Below, piece after piece: positions 55,754 through 64,000 of a stretch of DNA of 64,000 nucleotides (position 1 is the first letter of the stretch; each line of letters opens with the position of its first letter). Made by a program: the position numbers and the translations under genes. Origin of the DNA: Aliiroseovarius marinus (GTDB lineage Bacteria > Pseudomonadota > Alphaproteobacteria > Rhodobacterales > Rhodobacteraceae); the NCBI RefSeq assembly GCF_004360145.1, contig NZ_ML178712.1, forward strand, positions 352,179 through 416,178, read 5' to 3'. A model generated the notes under the pieces. That model worked only from the letters and a program-made list of their open reading frames with translations. It had not been told where the DNA came from and ran no database searches.

Positions 55754-56293
55754 TTAGTCGAACAGCGCCGCGCATTCAGATGGCATGACTTCGAGCCAGT
55801 TTTGCACCAAATAGGCCGGGGTAGAGACTGATATGGCGCGTGACGCGGCCTCTTGGCCTGTCGCAACCTCTCCCTTTCCGGACAACAGGTTCAGGTCACA
55901 GCTACCGATATCATCAAGGTTCAGCGTGTCATACCAACGATAGGTATAGCCCGCGATCCGCATCGCCCCATTGCGCCATGCGAGCGTATGGATCTGCTCC
56001 CATCTGTTGCGGCCAATGGCGCTGTTGTGGGACATCACCTGAAGCGAGCCATTCGGCGTGACGGTCAGCGAGGGCTGCTGCCCGATCCCTCCAACCCAGA
56101 CGACGTCCTGCACCCACAAGGTCTCACCTCCGCCAAGCTTGAGCAGCAGGTCGGCATCCCCAGTGCGTCCGAAGTCCATCAGCGCGGCGTGATCCTCGAC
56201 CCCATCCCCGGTGAAATCACCACTGATCTGCACCGAAAACCCCTCGGCCCACGCCGGGGATGCGACCAATAGAAACGGGATGATCCAGCGCAT
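55754..56293 (-). CDS. Secreted hypothetical protein with an FG-GAP-like start
   Basis: This 179-residue protein has a signal peptide (MRWIIPFLLVASPAWA) and a first segment SGDFTGDGVEDHAALMDFGR, which looks like a calcium-binding FG-GAP/VCBS turn (D-x-T-x-D-G). The remainder (NSAIGRNRWEQIHTLAW, WYDTLNLDDIGSCDLNLLSG) is not recognised. It is likely periplasmic. It reads convergently with the response-regulator gene (7 bp apart) and divergently from the HDAC-family gene. Confidence 0.75.
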   Translation of the reverse strand: MRWIIPFLLVASPAWAEGFSVQISGDFTGDGVEDHAALMDFGRTGDADLLLKLGGGETLWVQDVVWVGGIGQQPSLTVTPNGSLQVMSHNSAIGRNRWEQIHTLAWRNGAMRIAGYTYRWYDTLNLDDIGSCDLNLLSGKGEVATGQEAASRAISVSTPAYLVQNWLEVMPSECAALFD

Positions 56294-56339
56294 CGGAACC
56301 TCTCTTGTTGTTGCGTCACTATTGCCCTAGCGTCGCGCC

Positions 56340-57275
56340 ATGACAACGCTGCTTTACACCCATCAGGTTTGCTTCGACCACATCACGCCACCCGGCCATC
56401 CCGAGCAGGTGGCGCGTCTGGAAGCAATCGAAACCGCCCTGTCCACGCCTCACTTTCAGTCTCTAATCCGGCCTGAACCGCCTGTTGCGTCGCTGGACCA
56501 CGTGCGCCTTGGCCATTCCCGCGCCTATTTCGAGCGGATCGAGAATGCGCAGCCGGTCGAGGGCTGGGCGCAGCTGGATGGCGACACGTTCATGGCCCCC
56601 GGATCGTTCGAAGCCGCCCTGCGGGCCATTGGCGGCAACATCGACGCCGTAGACCGCGTGATGGCGGGCGAGGCACACAACGCCTTCATCGCCTGCCGCC
56701 CCCCGGGTCACCACGCCGAGAAAGCCACCCCGATGGGCTTCTGCCTGTTTTCCACCGTCGCCATTGCGGCCATCCATGCAGCCAATACCCACGGGCTGGA
56801 CCGTGTGGCGGTGCTGGATTTCGACGTCCACCACGGCAATGGCACGCAGGACGTGTTGTGGCATGAAAGCCGGGTGCGGTTTGTGTCGTCGCACCAGATG
56901 CCGCTCTATCCGGGGTCAGGTGGCATCCACCAAAAAGGCGCGTTTGGGCAGGTGCTGAACCTTCCCCTGAAAAGCGGCACCGGTGGCGCGGAAATGCGAG
57001 ACGCGTGGGACCGCGTGCTAACAGACGAGATCGAGCCCTATAACCCCCAGCTTGTGCTGGTCTCCGCCGGGTTTGACGCCCACACCCGCGACCCGCTGGC
57101 CAATCTGCACTGGGAGACCAACGATTTCGCATGGCTGGCGCATCGCATCTGCGATCTGGCGGATAAATGCTGCGATGGGCGGGTGGTATCGTCGCTTGAG
57201 GGCGGCTATGATCTGGAAGCCCTCGGCGACAGCGTCGGGGCCTATATCAACGTGATGATGGAGCGCGGCGCATGA
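56340..57275 (+). CDS. Histone deacetylase-family (class II-like) amidohydrolase
   Basis: This 311-residue arginase-fold zinc enzyme has RPPGHHAEKATPMGFCLF (His124-His125 charge relay), zinc ligands in VAVLDFDVHHGNGTQD (Asp162, His164) and the third in VSAGFDAHTRDPL. A late GGYDLEALGDSV stretch carries the catalytic-tunnel Tyr. Bacterial members deacetylate acetylpolyamines, acetoin-related or other small acetyl compounds. Its TGA overlaps the xseB ATG (ATGA). It heads a conserved unit with xseB, ispA and dxs. Confidence 0.9.
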   Translation: MTTLLYTHQVCFDHITPPGHPEQVARLEAIETALSTPHFQSLIRPEPPVASLDHVRLGHSRAYFERIENAQPVEGWAQLDGDTFMAPGSFEAALRAIGGNIDAVDRVMAGEAHNAFIACRPPGHHAEKATPMGFCLFSTVAIAAIHAANTHGLDRVAVLDFDVHHGNGTQDVLWHESRVRFVSSHQMPLYPGSGGIHQKGAFGQVLNLPLKSGTGGAEMRDAWDRVLTDEIEPYNPQLVLVSAGFDAHTRDPLANLHWETNDFAWLAHRICDLADKCCDGRVVSSLEGGYDLEALGDSVGAYINVMMERGA

Positions 57276-57514
57276 GCGACAAACCGGTAAGCGAAATGTC
57301 CTTTGAAGAGGCCATGCGGGAACTTGAAACTGTCGTGGGCCAACTGGAACGCGGTGACGTGGCGCTTGAGGATTCGATCAAGCTGTATGAACGCGGGGCC
57401 GAGCTGAAGGCGCGCTGCGAAACCAAGCTGAAAGAGGCCGAAGAAAAGGTCGCCGCCATCACGCTGGATCAAAACGGCACCCCGACAGGGACGGCTCCGG
57501 TCGAAGGTCTGTAA
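57272..57514 (+). CDS. xseB: Exodeoxyribonuclease VII small subunit
   Basis: This 80-residue protein matches XseB: MSFEEAMRELETVVGQLERG, then ALEDSIKLYERGAELKARCE with KLKEAEEKV. The helical pair binds the large subunit XseA (not in the window) to degrade single-stranded DNA. The start overlaps the previous stop by 4 bp, and its stop abuts the next ATG, so the unit HDAC-xseB-ispA is translationally coupled. Confidence 0.95.
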   Translation: MSDKPVSEMSFEEAMRELETVVGQLERGDVALEDSIKLYERGAELKARCETKLKEAEEKVAAITLDQNGTPTGTAPVEGL

Positions 57515-58369
57515 ATGTTCAAGACACGTCTGGACGACACCGCGCGGGCTGCGCGGGCGCATCTGCACGCAGCGATCTCTGACAAAGGCGCATTGGCGGA
57601 ACCCATGCGCTATGCGACTGCGGGCGGCAAAGGGCTGCGCGCCTTTCTGGTGATGGAAGGTGCACGGATTCACGGCGTAGCCGAGGCCCGCGCGCTGTGG
57701 CCCGCCGCCGCGATCGAGGCGATCCACGCCTATTCGCTGGTCCATGATGACATGCCCTGCATGGACGACGACGATCTGCGGCGCGGTCTGCCGACCGTTC
57801 ACAAGAAATGGGACGAAGCGACCGCCGTTCTGGTGGGCGACGCCCTGCAAACACTGGCGTTCGAGCTGCTGACCCATGATGACGTAGGCGATGCGCGCGT
57901 GCCTCTGGTCCGCTCTATGGCAGTTGCTGCCGGTCAACTGGGCATGGTGCATGGTCAAGCGTTGGATATCGCCGCCGAAACCGCCGAGATCCCGCTAAAT
58001 CTGGGCCAGATCACCGAGCTTCAGGCCGGAAAGACCGGCGCTTTGATCCGCTGGTCTGGCGAAGCAGGTGCGGTTCTGGCCGGGGCGGATATCGCCCCAA
58101 TGCGAGACTATTCCACCGCACTTGGCCTTGCCTTCCAGATCGCCGATGACATTCTGGACGTCGAAGGCGACGCTGCCGCTGTCGGCAAAGCCGTAGGCAA
58201 GGATGCCGACGCAGGCAAAGCCACTTTCGTCTCGCTTCTGGGGCTGGAAGCGGCAAAGACCCGCGCAAAAGAGCTTGTAGATCAGGCCTGTGACGCACTT
58301 TCCCCCTATGGTGAGGATGCCGATACCTTGCGAGAGGCCGCGCGCTTCGTTATCCAGCGCGATAGATAG
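57515..58369 (+). CDS. ispA: Polyprenyl (farnesyl/geranylgeranyl) diphosphate synthase
   Basis: This 284-residue short-chain prenyl transferase has both aspartate-rich motifs: HDDMPCMDDDDLRRG (first, FARM) and FQIADDILDVEGD (second, SARM). It condenses IPP with allylic diphosphates to FPP or GGPP. The substrate region has the KGLRAFLVMEG form of the usual GGKRLRPxL stretch. It abuts xseB and precedes dxs by 15 bp, a common alphaproteobacterial cluster that supplies isoprenoid precursors. Confidence 0.92.
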   Translation: MFKTRLDDTARAARAHLHAAISDKGALAEPMRYATAGGKGLRAFLVMEGARIHGVAEARALWPAAAIEAIHAYSLVHDDMPCMDDDDLRRGLPTVHKKWDEATAVLVGDALQTLAFELLTHDDVGDARVPLVRSMAVAAGQLGMVHGQALDIAAETAEIPLNLGQITELQAGKTGALIRWSGEAGAVLAGADIAPMRDYSTALGLAFQIADDILDVEGDAAAVGKAVGKDADAGKATFVSLLGLEAAKTRAKELVDQACDALSPYGEDADTLREAARFVIQRDR

Positions 58370-58384
58370 GCAAACGGGGCAATT

Positions 58385-60313
58385 ATGTCTGACCGACCCG
58401 AAACACCGATTCTGGACCGCGTAGCAGTCCCCGCCGACATGAAAACCCTGTCGGACCGCGAGCTTGAACAGCTGGCGCATGACGTCCGGGCCGAGACGAT
58501 CTCGGCCGTGTCGGAAACCGGCGGGCATTTGGGCGCGGGCTTGGGTGTTGTTGAACTGACCGTGGCATTGCACGCGGTCTTTGATGCGCCCAAGGATCGG
58601 ATCGTCTGGGACGTGGGCCACCAATGCTATCCGCATAAGATCCTGACCGGTCGCCGTGACCGCATCCGTACGTTGCGGTGCGAAGGTGGATTGTCTGGCT
58701 TCACCAAACGCTCGGAAAGCCCGTTTGACCCGTTTGGCGCGGGTCATAGCTCGACCTCGATCTCAGCCGCCCTCGGCTTCTCGGTCGCCCGCGATTTGGG
58801 CGGCGCGCCGGAACACGGGATCGGAGACGCCGTTGCCGTGATCGGCGATGGCTCCATGTCGGCCGGTATGGCGTTCGAGGCGATGAACAACGCCGGCCAC
58901 CTAAACCGCCGACTGTTCGTCATTCTGAACGACAACGACATGTCGATTGCGCCGCCGGTCGGAGCACTGTCCAGCTATCTCAGCCGACTTTACGCCGAAG
59001 AACCGTTTCAAGAGCTGAAAGCCGCCGCCAAAGGCGCAGTCAGCTTACTGCCCGAACCCTTCCAGGAAGGTGCGCGTCGGGCCAAGGAAATGGTGAAGTC
59101 CATGACCGTCGGCGGCACCCTGTTCGAGGAACTGGGCTTTTCTTACGTTGGCCCGATCGACGGACATGACATGGACAGCCTTCTGTCCGTCCTGCGCACC
59201 GTCCACGACCGCGCCACCGGCCCGATGCTGATCCATGTGATCACCAAAAAGGGCAAAGGCTACGCCCCCGCCGAGGCCGCCCGCGACCGTGGCCACGCCA
59301 CCGCGAAATTCGACGTGGCCAGCGGTAAACAGCACAAGGCGCCCTCGAACGCGCCCAGCTATACGTCCGTCTTCGGGAAAGAGCTGGTTCGTCTTGCCAC
59401 CGAAGATGACAAAGTTTGCGCCGTCACCGCCGCAATGCCGGACGGGACCGGGCTGAACCTGATGGCGGAACGCTATCCCTCGCGCTGTTTTGACGTGGGG
59501 ATTGCGGAACAACACGGCGTGACCTTCGCCGCCGCGCTGGCGGCTGGCGGCATGAAGCCCTTCTGCGCGATGTATTCGACCTTCCTGCAACGTGGGTACG
59601 ACCAGGTTGTGCATGACGTTGCGGTGCAACGCCTGCCCGTCCGCTTTGCCATCGACCGTGCTGGTCTGGTTGGCGCCGATGGGGCCACCCACGCAGGCAG
59701 CTTTGACATCGCGTTTCTGGCCAACCTGCCCGACATGGTGCTGATGGCTGCGGCGGACGAGGCTGAGCTAATGCACATGATCGCCACCGCGCATTCGATC
59801 AACGACCGCCCCTCGGCCTTCCGCTATCCGCGTGGCGAAGGCGTGGGCGTTGAGCTACCCGAAAAGGGCGAAGTGCTGGAAATCGGCAAGGGCCGCATGA
59901 TCCGCGAAGGCTCGCGCGTGGCAATCCTGTCCTTCGGCACGCGTTTGGCCGAAGCCGAAGCCGCAGCCGAGGCGCTGTCTGCCCGCGGCATCACGCCCAC
60001 TGTCGCCGACGCCCGTTTCGCCAAGCCGCTGGACCGGGCTATGATCCTGTCTTTGGCCGAAAACCACGAAGCCCTGATCACTATCGAAGAAGGAGCCGTC
60101 GGCGGGTTCGGAAGCCACGTGGCACAACTGCTGGCCGAGGAAGGCATTTTCGACACTGGCCTCAAGTACCGTTCGATGGTGCTGCCGGATACGTTCATCG
60201 ACCACGCCTCCCCGGCAAAGATGTACGAAGACGCCAAGCTGTCGGCCAAAGATATCGAAGCCAAGGTGCTGGACGTTCTGGGCGTGGCTCAAATCGGCGA
60301 AAAGCGCGCTTAA
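58385..60313 (+). CDS. dxs: 1-deoxy-D-xylulose-5-phosphate synthase
   Basis: This 642-residue thiamine-diphosphate enzyme makes DXP from pyruvate and glyceraldehyde-3-phosphate, the first step of the MEP isoprenoid pathway. It shows the [15 protein letters not shown] catalytic His region, the ThDP-Mg motif [18 protein letters not shown] with [13 protein letters not shown], and the catalytic Glu in [20 protein letters not shown]. The C-terminal transketolase domain is complete. A repeat-rich intergenic region follows its stop. Confidence 0.96.
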   Translation: MSDRPETPILDRVAVPADMKTLSDRELEQLAHDVRAETISAVSETGGHLGAGLGVVELTVALHAVFDAPKDRIVWDVGHQCYPHKILTGRRDRIRTLRCEGGLSGFTKRSESPFDPFGAGHSSTSISAALGFSVARDLGGAPEHGIGDAVAVIGDGSMSAGMAFEAMNNAGHLNRRLFVILNDNDMSIAPPVGALSSYLSRLYAEEPFQELKAAAKGAVSLLPEPFQEGARRAKEMVKSMTVGGTLFEELGFSYVGPIDGHDMDSLLSVLRTVHDRATGPMLIHVITKKGKGYAPAEAARDRGHATAKFDVASGKQHKAPSNAPSYTSVFGKELVRLATEDDKVCAVTAAMPDGTGLNLMAERYPSRCFDVGIAEQHGVTFAAALAAGGMKPFCAMYSTFLQRGYDQVVHDVAVQRLPVRFAIDRAGLVGADGATHAGSFDIAFLANLPDMVLMAAADEAELMHMIATAHSINDRPSAFRYPRGEGVGVELPEKGEVLEIGKGRMIREGSRVAILSFGTRLAEAEAAAEALSARGITPTVADARFAKPLDRAMILSLAENHEALITIEEGAVGGFGSHVAQLLAEEGIFDTGLKYRSMVLPDTFIDHASPAKMYEDAKLSAKDIEAKVLDVLGVAQIGEKRA

Positions 60314-60387
60314 GCGCTCATATGCACTCCCGCGCCTTGCCTCCCTTCGGTTGTCCGGCTTGGGGGTGGCTCACGATGTGAGCCTAT

Positions 60388-60505
60388 GGGGGCGCTGCCC
60401 CCAAACCCCCGAGATATTTATGACAAGAAAATAGAGAGAATCGCTGCTTATTTTCTTGCTTCAAGTATCCCGGGGTGAGCGGGGGACCCGCGAGGGGCAG
60501 AGCCC
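60388..60505. repeat. Inverted pair of the intergenic repeat plus GC-rich hairpins
   Basis: GGGGGCGCTGCCCCC (60388-60402) is a hairpin. Copy B (60406-60438) reads CCCCCGAGATATTTATGA then CAAGAAAATAGAGA. Copy C (60449-60475) is a related copy in reverse orientation (its complement reads CCCCGGGATACTTGAAG then CAAGAAAAT). A further GAGGGGCAGAGCCCCTT hairpin ends at about 60510. Between two convergent genes, the palindromic unit probably acts as a bidirectional terminator. Confidence 0.68.
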
Positions 60506-60506
60506 C

Positions 60507-61304
60507 TTATTGCTTCTCTCGGATCAGACGCTCGATCTCGTCTAAGCGGGTTAGAACGTCATCCCGGTAGCTGTCAGTTTTGGCGACGTCCTCTTCATGA
60601 TGCGCGTCCTGCATCGAGTTCACGATCAGACCCACCAGCAGGTTTACGACCGCAAAGGTGGTCAGAAGGATGAACGGGACGAAGAACAGCCACGCATAGG
60701 GGTGTACCTCCATCACTGGGCGCACGATGCCCATAGACCAGCTTTCCAGCGTCATGATCTGGAACAGCGTATAGGCCGATTGCCCCAGCGATCCGAACCA
60801 GTCCGGGAAGGTCGCGCCGAACAGTTTCGTCGACATCACCGCACCGATGTAGAAGATCATCGCCATCAGCAGGAACACGCTTCCCATACCGGGCAGCGCG
60901 GTCACGAACCCTTCGACCACGCGACGCAGGCGTGGCGCGACCGAGACGACGCGCAGCACCCGCAGGATCCTGAGCGCCCGCAGGACCGAGAAGCTTCCCG
61001 CCCCCGGCACCAGCGCGATCCCGACGATAGCGAAATCAAACAGGTTCCAGCCGCTTGTGAAAAAGCGCAGGCGGTAGGCGAAGATCTTCGCCAGCAGCTC
61101 CAGCACAAAAATGGCCAGGCAGAGTTGATCTACCAGCATAATCAAGCCGCCGGCCACGTCCATCGCAGCCTGCGAGGTTTCCAACCCCAGCGTGACCGCG
61201 TTCACCAAGATCACACCAATGATGAGGTTCTGCACAATGGGCCGCTCGACCACCTCTTGAACACGTGTTCGAAAGGTATTGGGCGGATCAGAGGTGACGG
61301 TCAT
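60507..61304 (-). CDS. Bacterial voltage-gated sodium channel (NavBac)
   Basis: This 265-residue one-domain channel has six helices. The voltage sensor S4 has Arg at every third position (109, 112, 115, 118) in VLRALRILRVLRVVSVAPR. The pore filter at 185-191 is TLESWSM, identical to NavAb-type channels, with the following S6 LTTFAVVNLLVGLIVNSM. A C-terminal coiled coil (DVLTRLDEIERLIREKQ) would form the tetramer. It likely admits Na+ for homeostasis or motility in a marine bacterium. Its ATG overlaps the stop of the upstream YeeZ-like gene (ATGA), so they are coupled. Confidence 0.9.
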   Translation of the reverse strand: MTVTSDPPNTFRTRVQEVVERPIVQNLIIGVILVNAVTLGLETSQAAMDVAGGLIMLVDQLCLAIFVLELLAKIFAYRLRFFTSGWNLFDFAIVGIALVPGAGSFSVLRALRILRVLRVVSVAPRLRRVVEGFVTALPGMGSVFLLMAMIFYIGAVMSTKLFGATFPDWFGSLGQSAYTLFQIMTLESWSMGIVRPVMEVHPYAWLFFVPFILLTTFAVVNLLVGLIVNSMQDAHHEEDVAKTDSYRDDVLTRLDEIERLIREKQ

Positions 61305-62137
61305 GGGGTCTCCTGCGTCATGAGGGCTGCTAGACCGGACTTATAGTCGGGGAAGCGCAATTTCACCCCCAGTTCGTCTTTAATTCGATCATTTCGCACC
61401 CGTTTGCTTTCCGCGTAGAAACTGCGCGCCATCGGGGTCATCTCGGCGGTTTCGAAATCCTCGGCGGGGGGGATGGGCAGGTTCAGAAGCTCGGCTGCGT
61501 GGGCCAGCACGTCCTCGGGCGGGGCGGCGTTGTCGTCGCAGACGTTATAGATCCGTCCCGGATTGGGCTGCGCGATCGACGCGGCGAGCACCTGCGCGAT
61601 ATCCGCGACGTGAATGCGCGAGAACACCTGATCCTTCTTGATGATCCGCCGCGCGGTTCCTTTGCGCACCTTGGAAAACGGACCACGCCCGGGGCCATAG
61701 ATGCCCGCCAGACGGAAGATGTGCAGGGGCAATCCGGCCTCATCAGCCAACGCCTGCCAGTCGGCTTCAGCCTGAACCCGCAATTGGCCGCGCCGGGTCG
61801 AGGGCGCAAGCGGCGTGTCTTCGTCGACCCAGCCGCCCTGATGGTCGCCGTAAACGCCAGTCGTTGACAGGTAGCCGACCCACTCCAACTGCGGGGCGAG
61901 GGCGGCAATTTCGTCTCTAACCCGGCGCAAAACTGGGTCTCCGTCCCCATCCGGCCCAGCAGAGATCAGCAAATGCGTCGCTTGCGACAGCGCTTGCGAA
62001 ATATCCGCGCCCGGCCATTGGATCACGTCCGGCCCCGCCTCGCGCGAGGTGCCGATGACGGTGAAATCGCTGGGTAGCTCGGCCGCCAAGGCGCGCGCCG
62101 AGTAGCCGTATCCGAATACAAACAGTGTCTTTTTCAT
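61301..62137 (-). CDS. NAD-dependent epimerase/reductase, YeeZ-like
   Basis: This 278-residue SDR-superfamily protein starts with FVFGYGYSARALAAEL, a degenerate Rossmann motif typical of YeeZ-like proteins, followed by VGYLSTTGVYGDHQGGWVDE and FRLAGIYGPGRGPFSKVRKG. The function is unknown. ATG 62137 gives the motif near the N-terminus; a frame to 62212 overlaps the promoter region of the adenine deaminase gene. Its stop overlaps the channel start. Confidence 0.8.
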   Translation of the reverse strand: MKKTLFVFGYGYSARALAAELPSDFTVIGTSREAGPDVIQWPGADISQALSQATHLLISAGPDGDGDPVLRRVRDEIAALAPQLEWVGYLSTTGVYGDHQGGWVDEDTPLAPSTRRGQLRVQAEADWQALADEAGLPLHIFRLAGIYGPGRGPFSKVRKGTARRIIKKDQVFSRIHVADIAQVLAASIAQPNPGRIYNVCDDNAAPPEDVLAHAAELLNLPIPPAEDFETAEMTPMARSFYAESKRVRNDRIKDELGVKLRFPDYKSGLAALMTQETP

Positions 62138-62234
62138 GCGCGCAGTATCGTCGCGCAGCGCGGATTGAAAAGCCCAAAACGGACGTCTCAGATTTTGGGG
62201 TTGCGCTAACAAATGATTTCAGAACAATTGATTC

Positions 62235-64000
62235 ATGAGAAAACAGACATTTAAGAGCTGGCCCGAAAGCGCGACGCGATTGATTGCCGTCGCCGCAGGG
62301 CGCGACGCAGCAGACACAGTTATCAAAGGCGGCCGCGTGGTGAATGTGCACACGCGCGAGGTGCTGGATTGGCAGGTGGCCATGGCCGACGGGCGTTTCG
62401 CCTATATCGGCCCCGACGCCAGCCATTGCATTGGGCCAGATACAGACGTGATCGACGCGGGCGGGCAATACCTGATCCCCGGCCTGTGCGACGGACATAT
62501 GCATATCGAAAGCGGGATGCTGACGCCCGCTGAATTCGCCCGTGCTGTCATTCCGCACGGCACCACCACCATGTTCGTGGACCCGCACGAGATCGCGAAT
62601 GTTCTGGGGCTGGAAGGTGTGCGTTTGATGCATGATGAGGCTCTCATCCAGCCTGTGAACATCTATACCCAGATGCCGTCCTGCGCGCCCTCTGCCCCGG
62701 GGCTGGAAACCACGGGCTTCGAAATCACGCCCGAGGACGTGGCCGAGGCAATGTCTTGGCCCGGCATCATCGGGTTGGGCGAGATGATGAACTTCCCCGG
62801 CGTGATCAACGGCGATCCCAAGATGCTAGCGGAAATGGCGGCGACTCAGAACGCGGGCAAGACCATCGGCGGGCACTATGCCAGCCCTGATCTGGGCCCG
62901 AATTTCCACGCCTATGCGGCGGGCGGTCCTGCGGATGACCATGAAGGCACCTGCGAGGCCGACGCCATTGCCCGCGTCCGCCAGGGCATGCGCTCGATGA
63001 TGCGGCTGGGCTCGGCCTGGTTTGACGTGGAAAAGCAGATTACCGCCGTGACCGAAAAGGGTCTGGACCCGCGCAACTTCATCATCTGCACCGATGATTG
63101 CCATTCCGGCACGTTGGTCGAGGAAGGCCACGTAGACCGCGCCCTGCGCTATGCGATCAGCTATGGCTGTGACCCCTTGGTGGCGCTGCAGATGGCGACG
63201 ATCAACACCGCGACGCATTTCGGGTTAGAGCGAGAATTAGGCTCTATTTCACCGGGAAGACGCGGTGATGTGATCTTTACCGACGACCTGACCACCCTGC
63301 CGATCAACCGCGTCTTTGCCCGGGGTGTCAGCGTGGCCGAGGGTGGCAAGATTAGCGTGGACTGCCCGCATCTGGACTGGCCCGCCCATGCGAAGGCCAC
63401 CATGCATATGGGCAAGACCATCGTGCCCGAGGATTTCATCGTAAAAGCGCCTGATGGTGCGAACTCGGTTACTGCCAGGGTCATCGGGATTGTCGAGAAC
63501 CAAGCGCCCACAAAGGCTCTAACACGGGACCTTTCGGTGTCTGACGGCATCGTGCAGACCGACGAAGCGCAGGACGTAGCGCAGGTTGCGCTGGTCGAGC
63601 GGCACAAGGGCACCGGCGGCGTGGTCAATGGGTTCGTGAACGGGTTCGGCTACACGGGCCAGATGGCCATGGCATCGACCGTGGCGCATGACAGCCACCA
63701 TATGATCGTGGTCGGAACGTCTCGTGACGACATGGCGCTGGCGGCCAATCGTCTGGCCGAGGTCGGCGGCGGTATGTGTGTCTATCAAGGCGGAAAAGAG
63801 CTGGCTTTGGTCGAATTGCCCGTCGCCGGTCTGATGTCCGACGCCCCCGCAACCGAGGTCGCTGAGAAAGCCAAGAGCATCATTGACGCGATGGAGACCT
63901 GCGGCTGCACCTTGAATAATGCCTCGATCCAACACAGCTTTTTGGCCTTGGTTGTCATCCCCGAGTTACGGATCTCTGATCTGGGATTGGTGGATGTGAC
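62235..64000 (+). CDS. ade: Adenine deaminase (Ade), cut by window end
   Basis: The frame opens at ATG 62235 and runs past base 64000 with no stop, giving 588 codons of a roughly 590-600-residue protein, so nearly all is present. It converts adenine to hypoxanthine in purine salvage. Metal-binding residues are in DGHMHIESGM, and the later FVDPHEIANVLG, GGHYASPDLGP and CTDDCHSG motifs are those of the Ade amidohydrolase subgroup. GIVNGFxNGFGYTGQMA-type and VAHDSHHMIVVG stretches follow. It is divergent from the YeeZ-like gene across 97 bp. Confidence 0.93.
   Translation, partial: MRKQTFKSWPESATRLIAVAAGRDAADTVIKGGRVVNVHTREVLDWQVAMADGRFAYIGPDASHCIGPDTDVIDAGGQYLIPGLCDGHMHIESGMLTPAEFARAVIPHGTTTMFVDPHEIANVLGLEGVRLMHDEALIQPVNIYTQMPSCAPSAPGLETTGFEITPEDVAEAMSWPGIIGLGEMMNFPGVINGDPKMLAEMAATQNAGKTIGGHYASPDLGPNFHAYAAGGPADDHEGTCEADAIARVRQGMRSMMRLGSAWFDVEKQITAVTEKGLDPRNFIICTDDCHSGTLVEEGHVDRALRYAISYGCDPLVALQMATINTATHFGLERELGSISPGRRGDVIFTDDLTTLPINRVFARGVSVAEGGKISVDCPHLDWPAHAKATMHMGKTIVPEDFIVKAPDGANSVTARVIGIVENQAPTKALTRDLSVSDGIVQTDEAQDVAQVALVERHKGTGGVVNGFVNGFGYTGQMAMASTVAHDSHHMIVVGTSRDDMALAANRLAEVGGGMCVYQGGKELALVELPVAGLMSDAPATEVAEKAKSIIDAMETCGCTLNNASIQHSFLALVVIPELRISDLGLVDV

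Overview
This window looks like the chromosome of a marine alphaproteobacterium of the Rhodobacterales (Roseobacter group). The evidence is high GC content, the flagellar order flgE-flgK-flgL-flgI, a Tad-type pilus gene pair of the form seen in Rhodobacteraceae, two large FAD/GcvT-type methylamine dehydrogenases, the order HDAC-xseB-ispA-dxs, a gltD-gltB operon, and NavBac, FzlA, HspQ and MsrC homologues. I assigned this from protein and gene-order recognition only; no search was run.

Layout. 1-4.6 kb: end of a flagellar operon (hook protein fragment, hook-associated proteins, P-ring). 4.6-7.4 kb: a KAS III-type ketosynthase, an RluA pseudouridine synthase and a RarD-type transporter, all on minus. 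7.5-15.1 kb: a co-directional minus-strand block running from an XRE-cupin regulator through a GFA protein, a LysE exporter, a FAD/GcvT dehydrogenase and a GlxA/GbdR-like regulator to a second FAD/GcvT dehydrogenase. It is best read as a catabolic unit for betaine, dimethylglycine, sarcosine or related N-methyl compounds. 15.2-29.7 kb: mostly housekeeping genes (MsrC, thiolase, an anti-sigma partner-switch pair, HspQ, a lytic transglycosylase, LolA, RidA, FtsK, a DapC-like aminotransferase, an amidase, a UbiH-like monooxygenase), then a formylglycine-type sulfatase overlapping a putative glycosyltransferase.

29.7-41.2 kb is the accessory part. It holds a Tad pilin-like gene pair, one member broken by a frameshift in a run of six C. 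A 0.7 kb non-coding stretch with a perfect 18-bp palindrome follows. Next come two translationally coupled genes for an uncharacterised 1325-residue multidomain protein and a 726-residue protein built like a polymorphic toxin; this pair is the best candidate for an undescribed system. An HxlR-SCP2 regulator with a clear operator, a small membrane protein, a methyltransferase and a second GFA protein complete the region. A tRNA-Leu(CAG) lies at 41.4 kb.

41.6-64 kb returns to core metabolism: an NDUFA9-like protein, UppP, glutamate synthase (gltD-gltB), a DM13 protein, MtgA, FzlA, QueG, IlvE, a MarR/OmpR pair resembling PetP/PetR, a histone-deacetylase-family enzyme, XseB, IspA, Dxs, a NavBac-type voltage-gated channel, a YeeZ-like reductase, and adenine deaminase cut by the window end. 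A Rhodobacterales-type intergenic repeat occurs three times (once before queG, and as an inverted pair after dxs).
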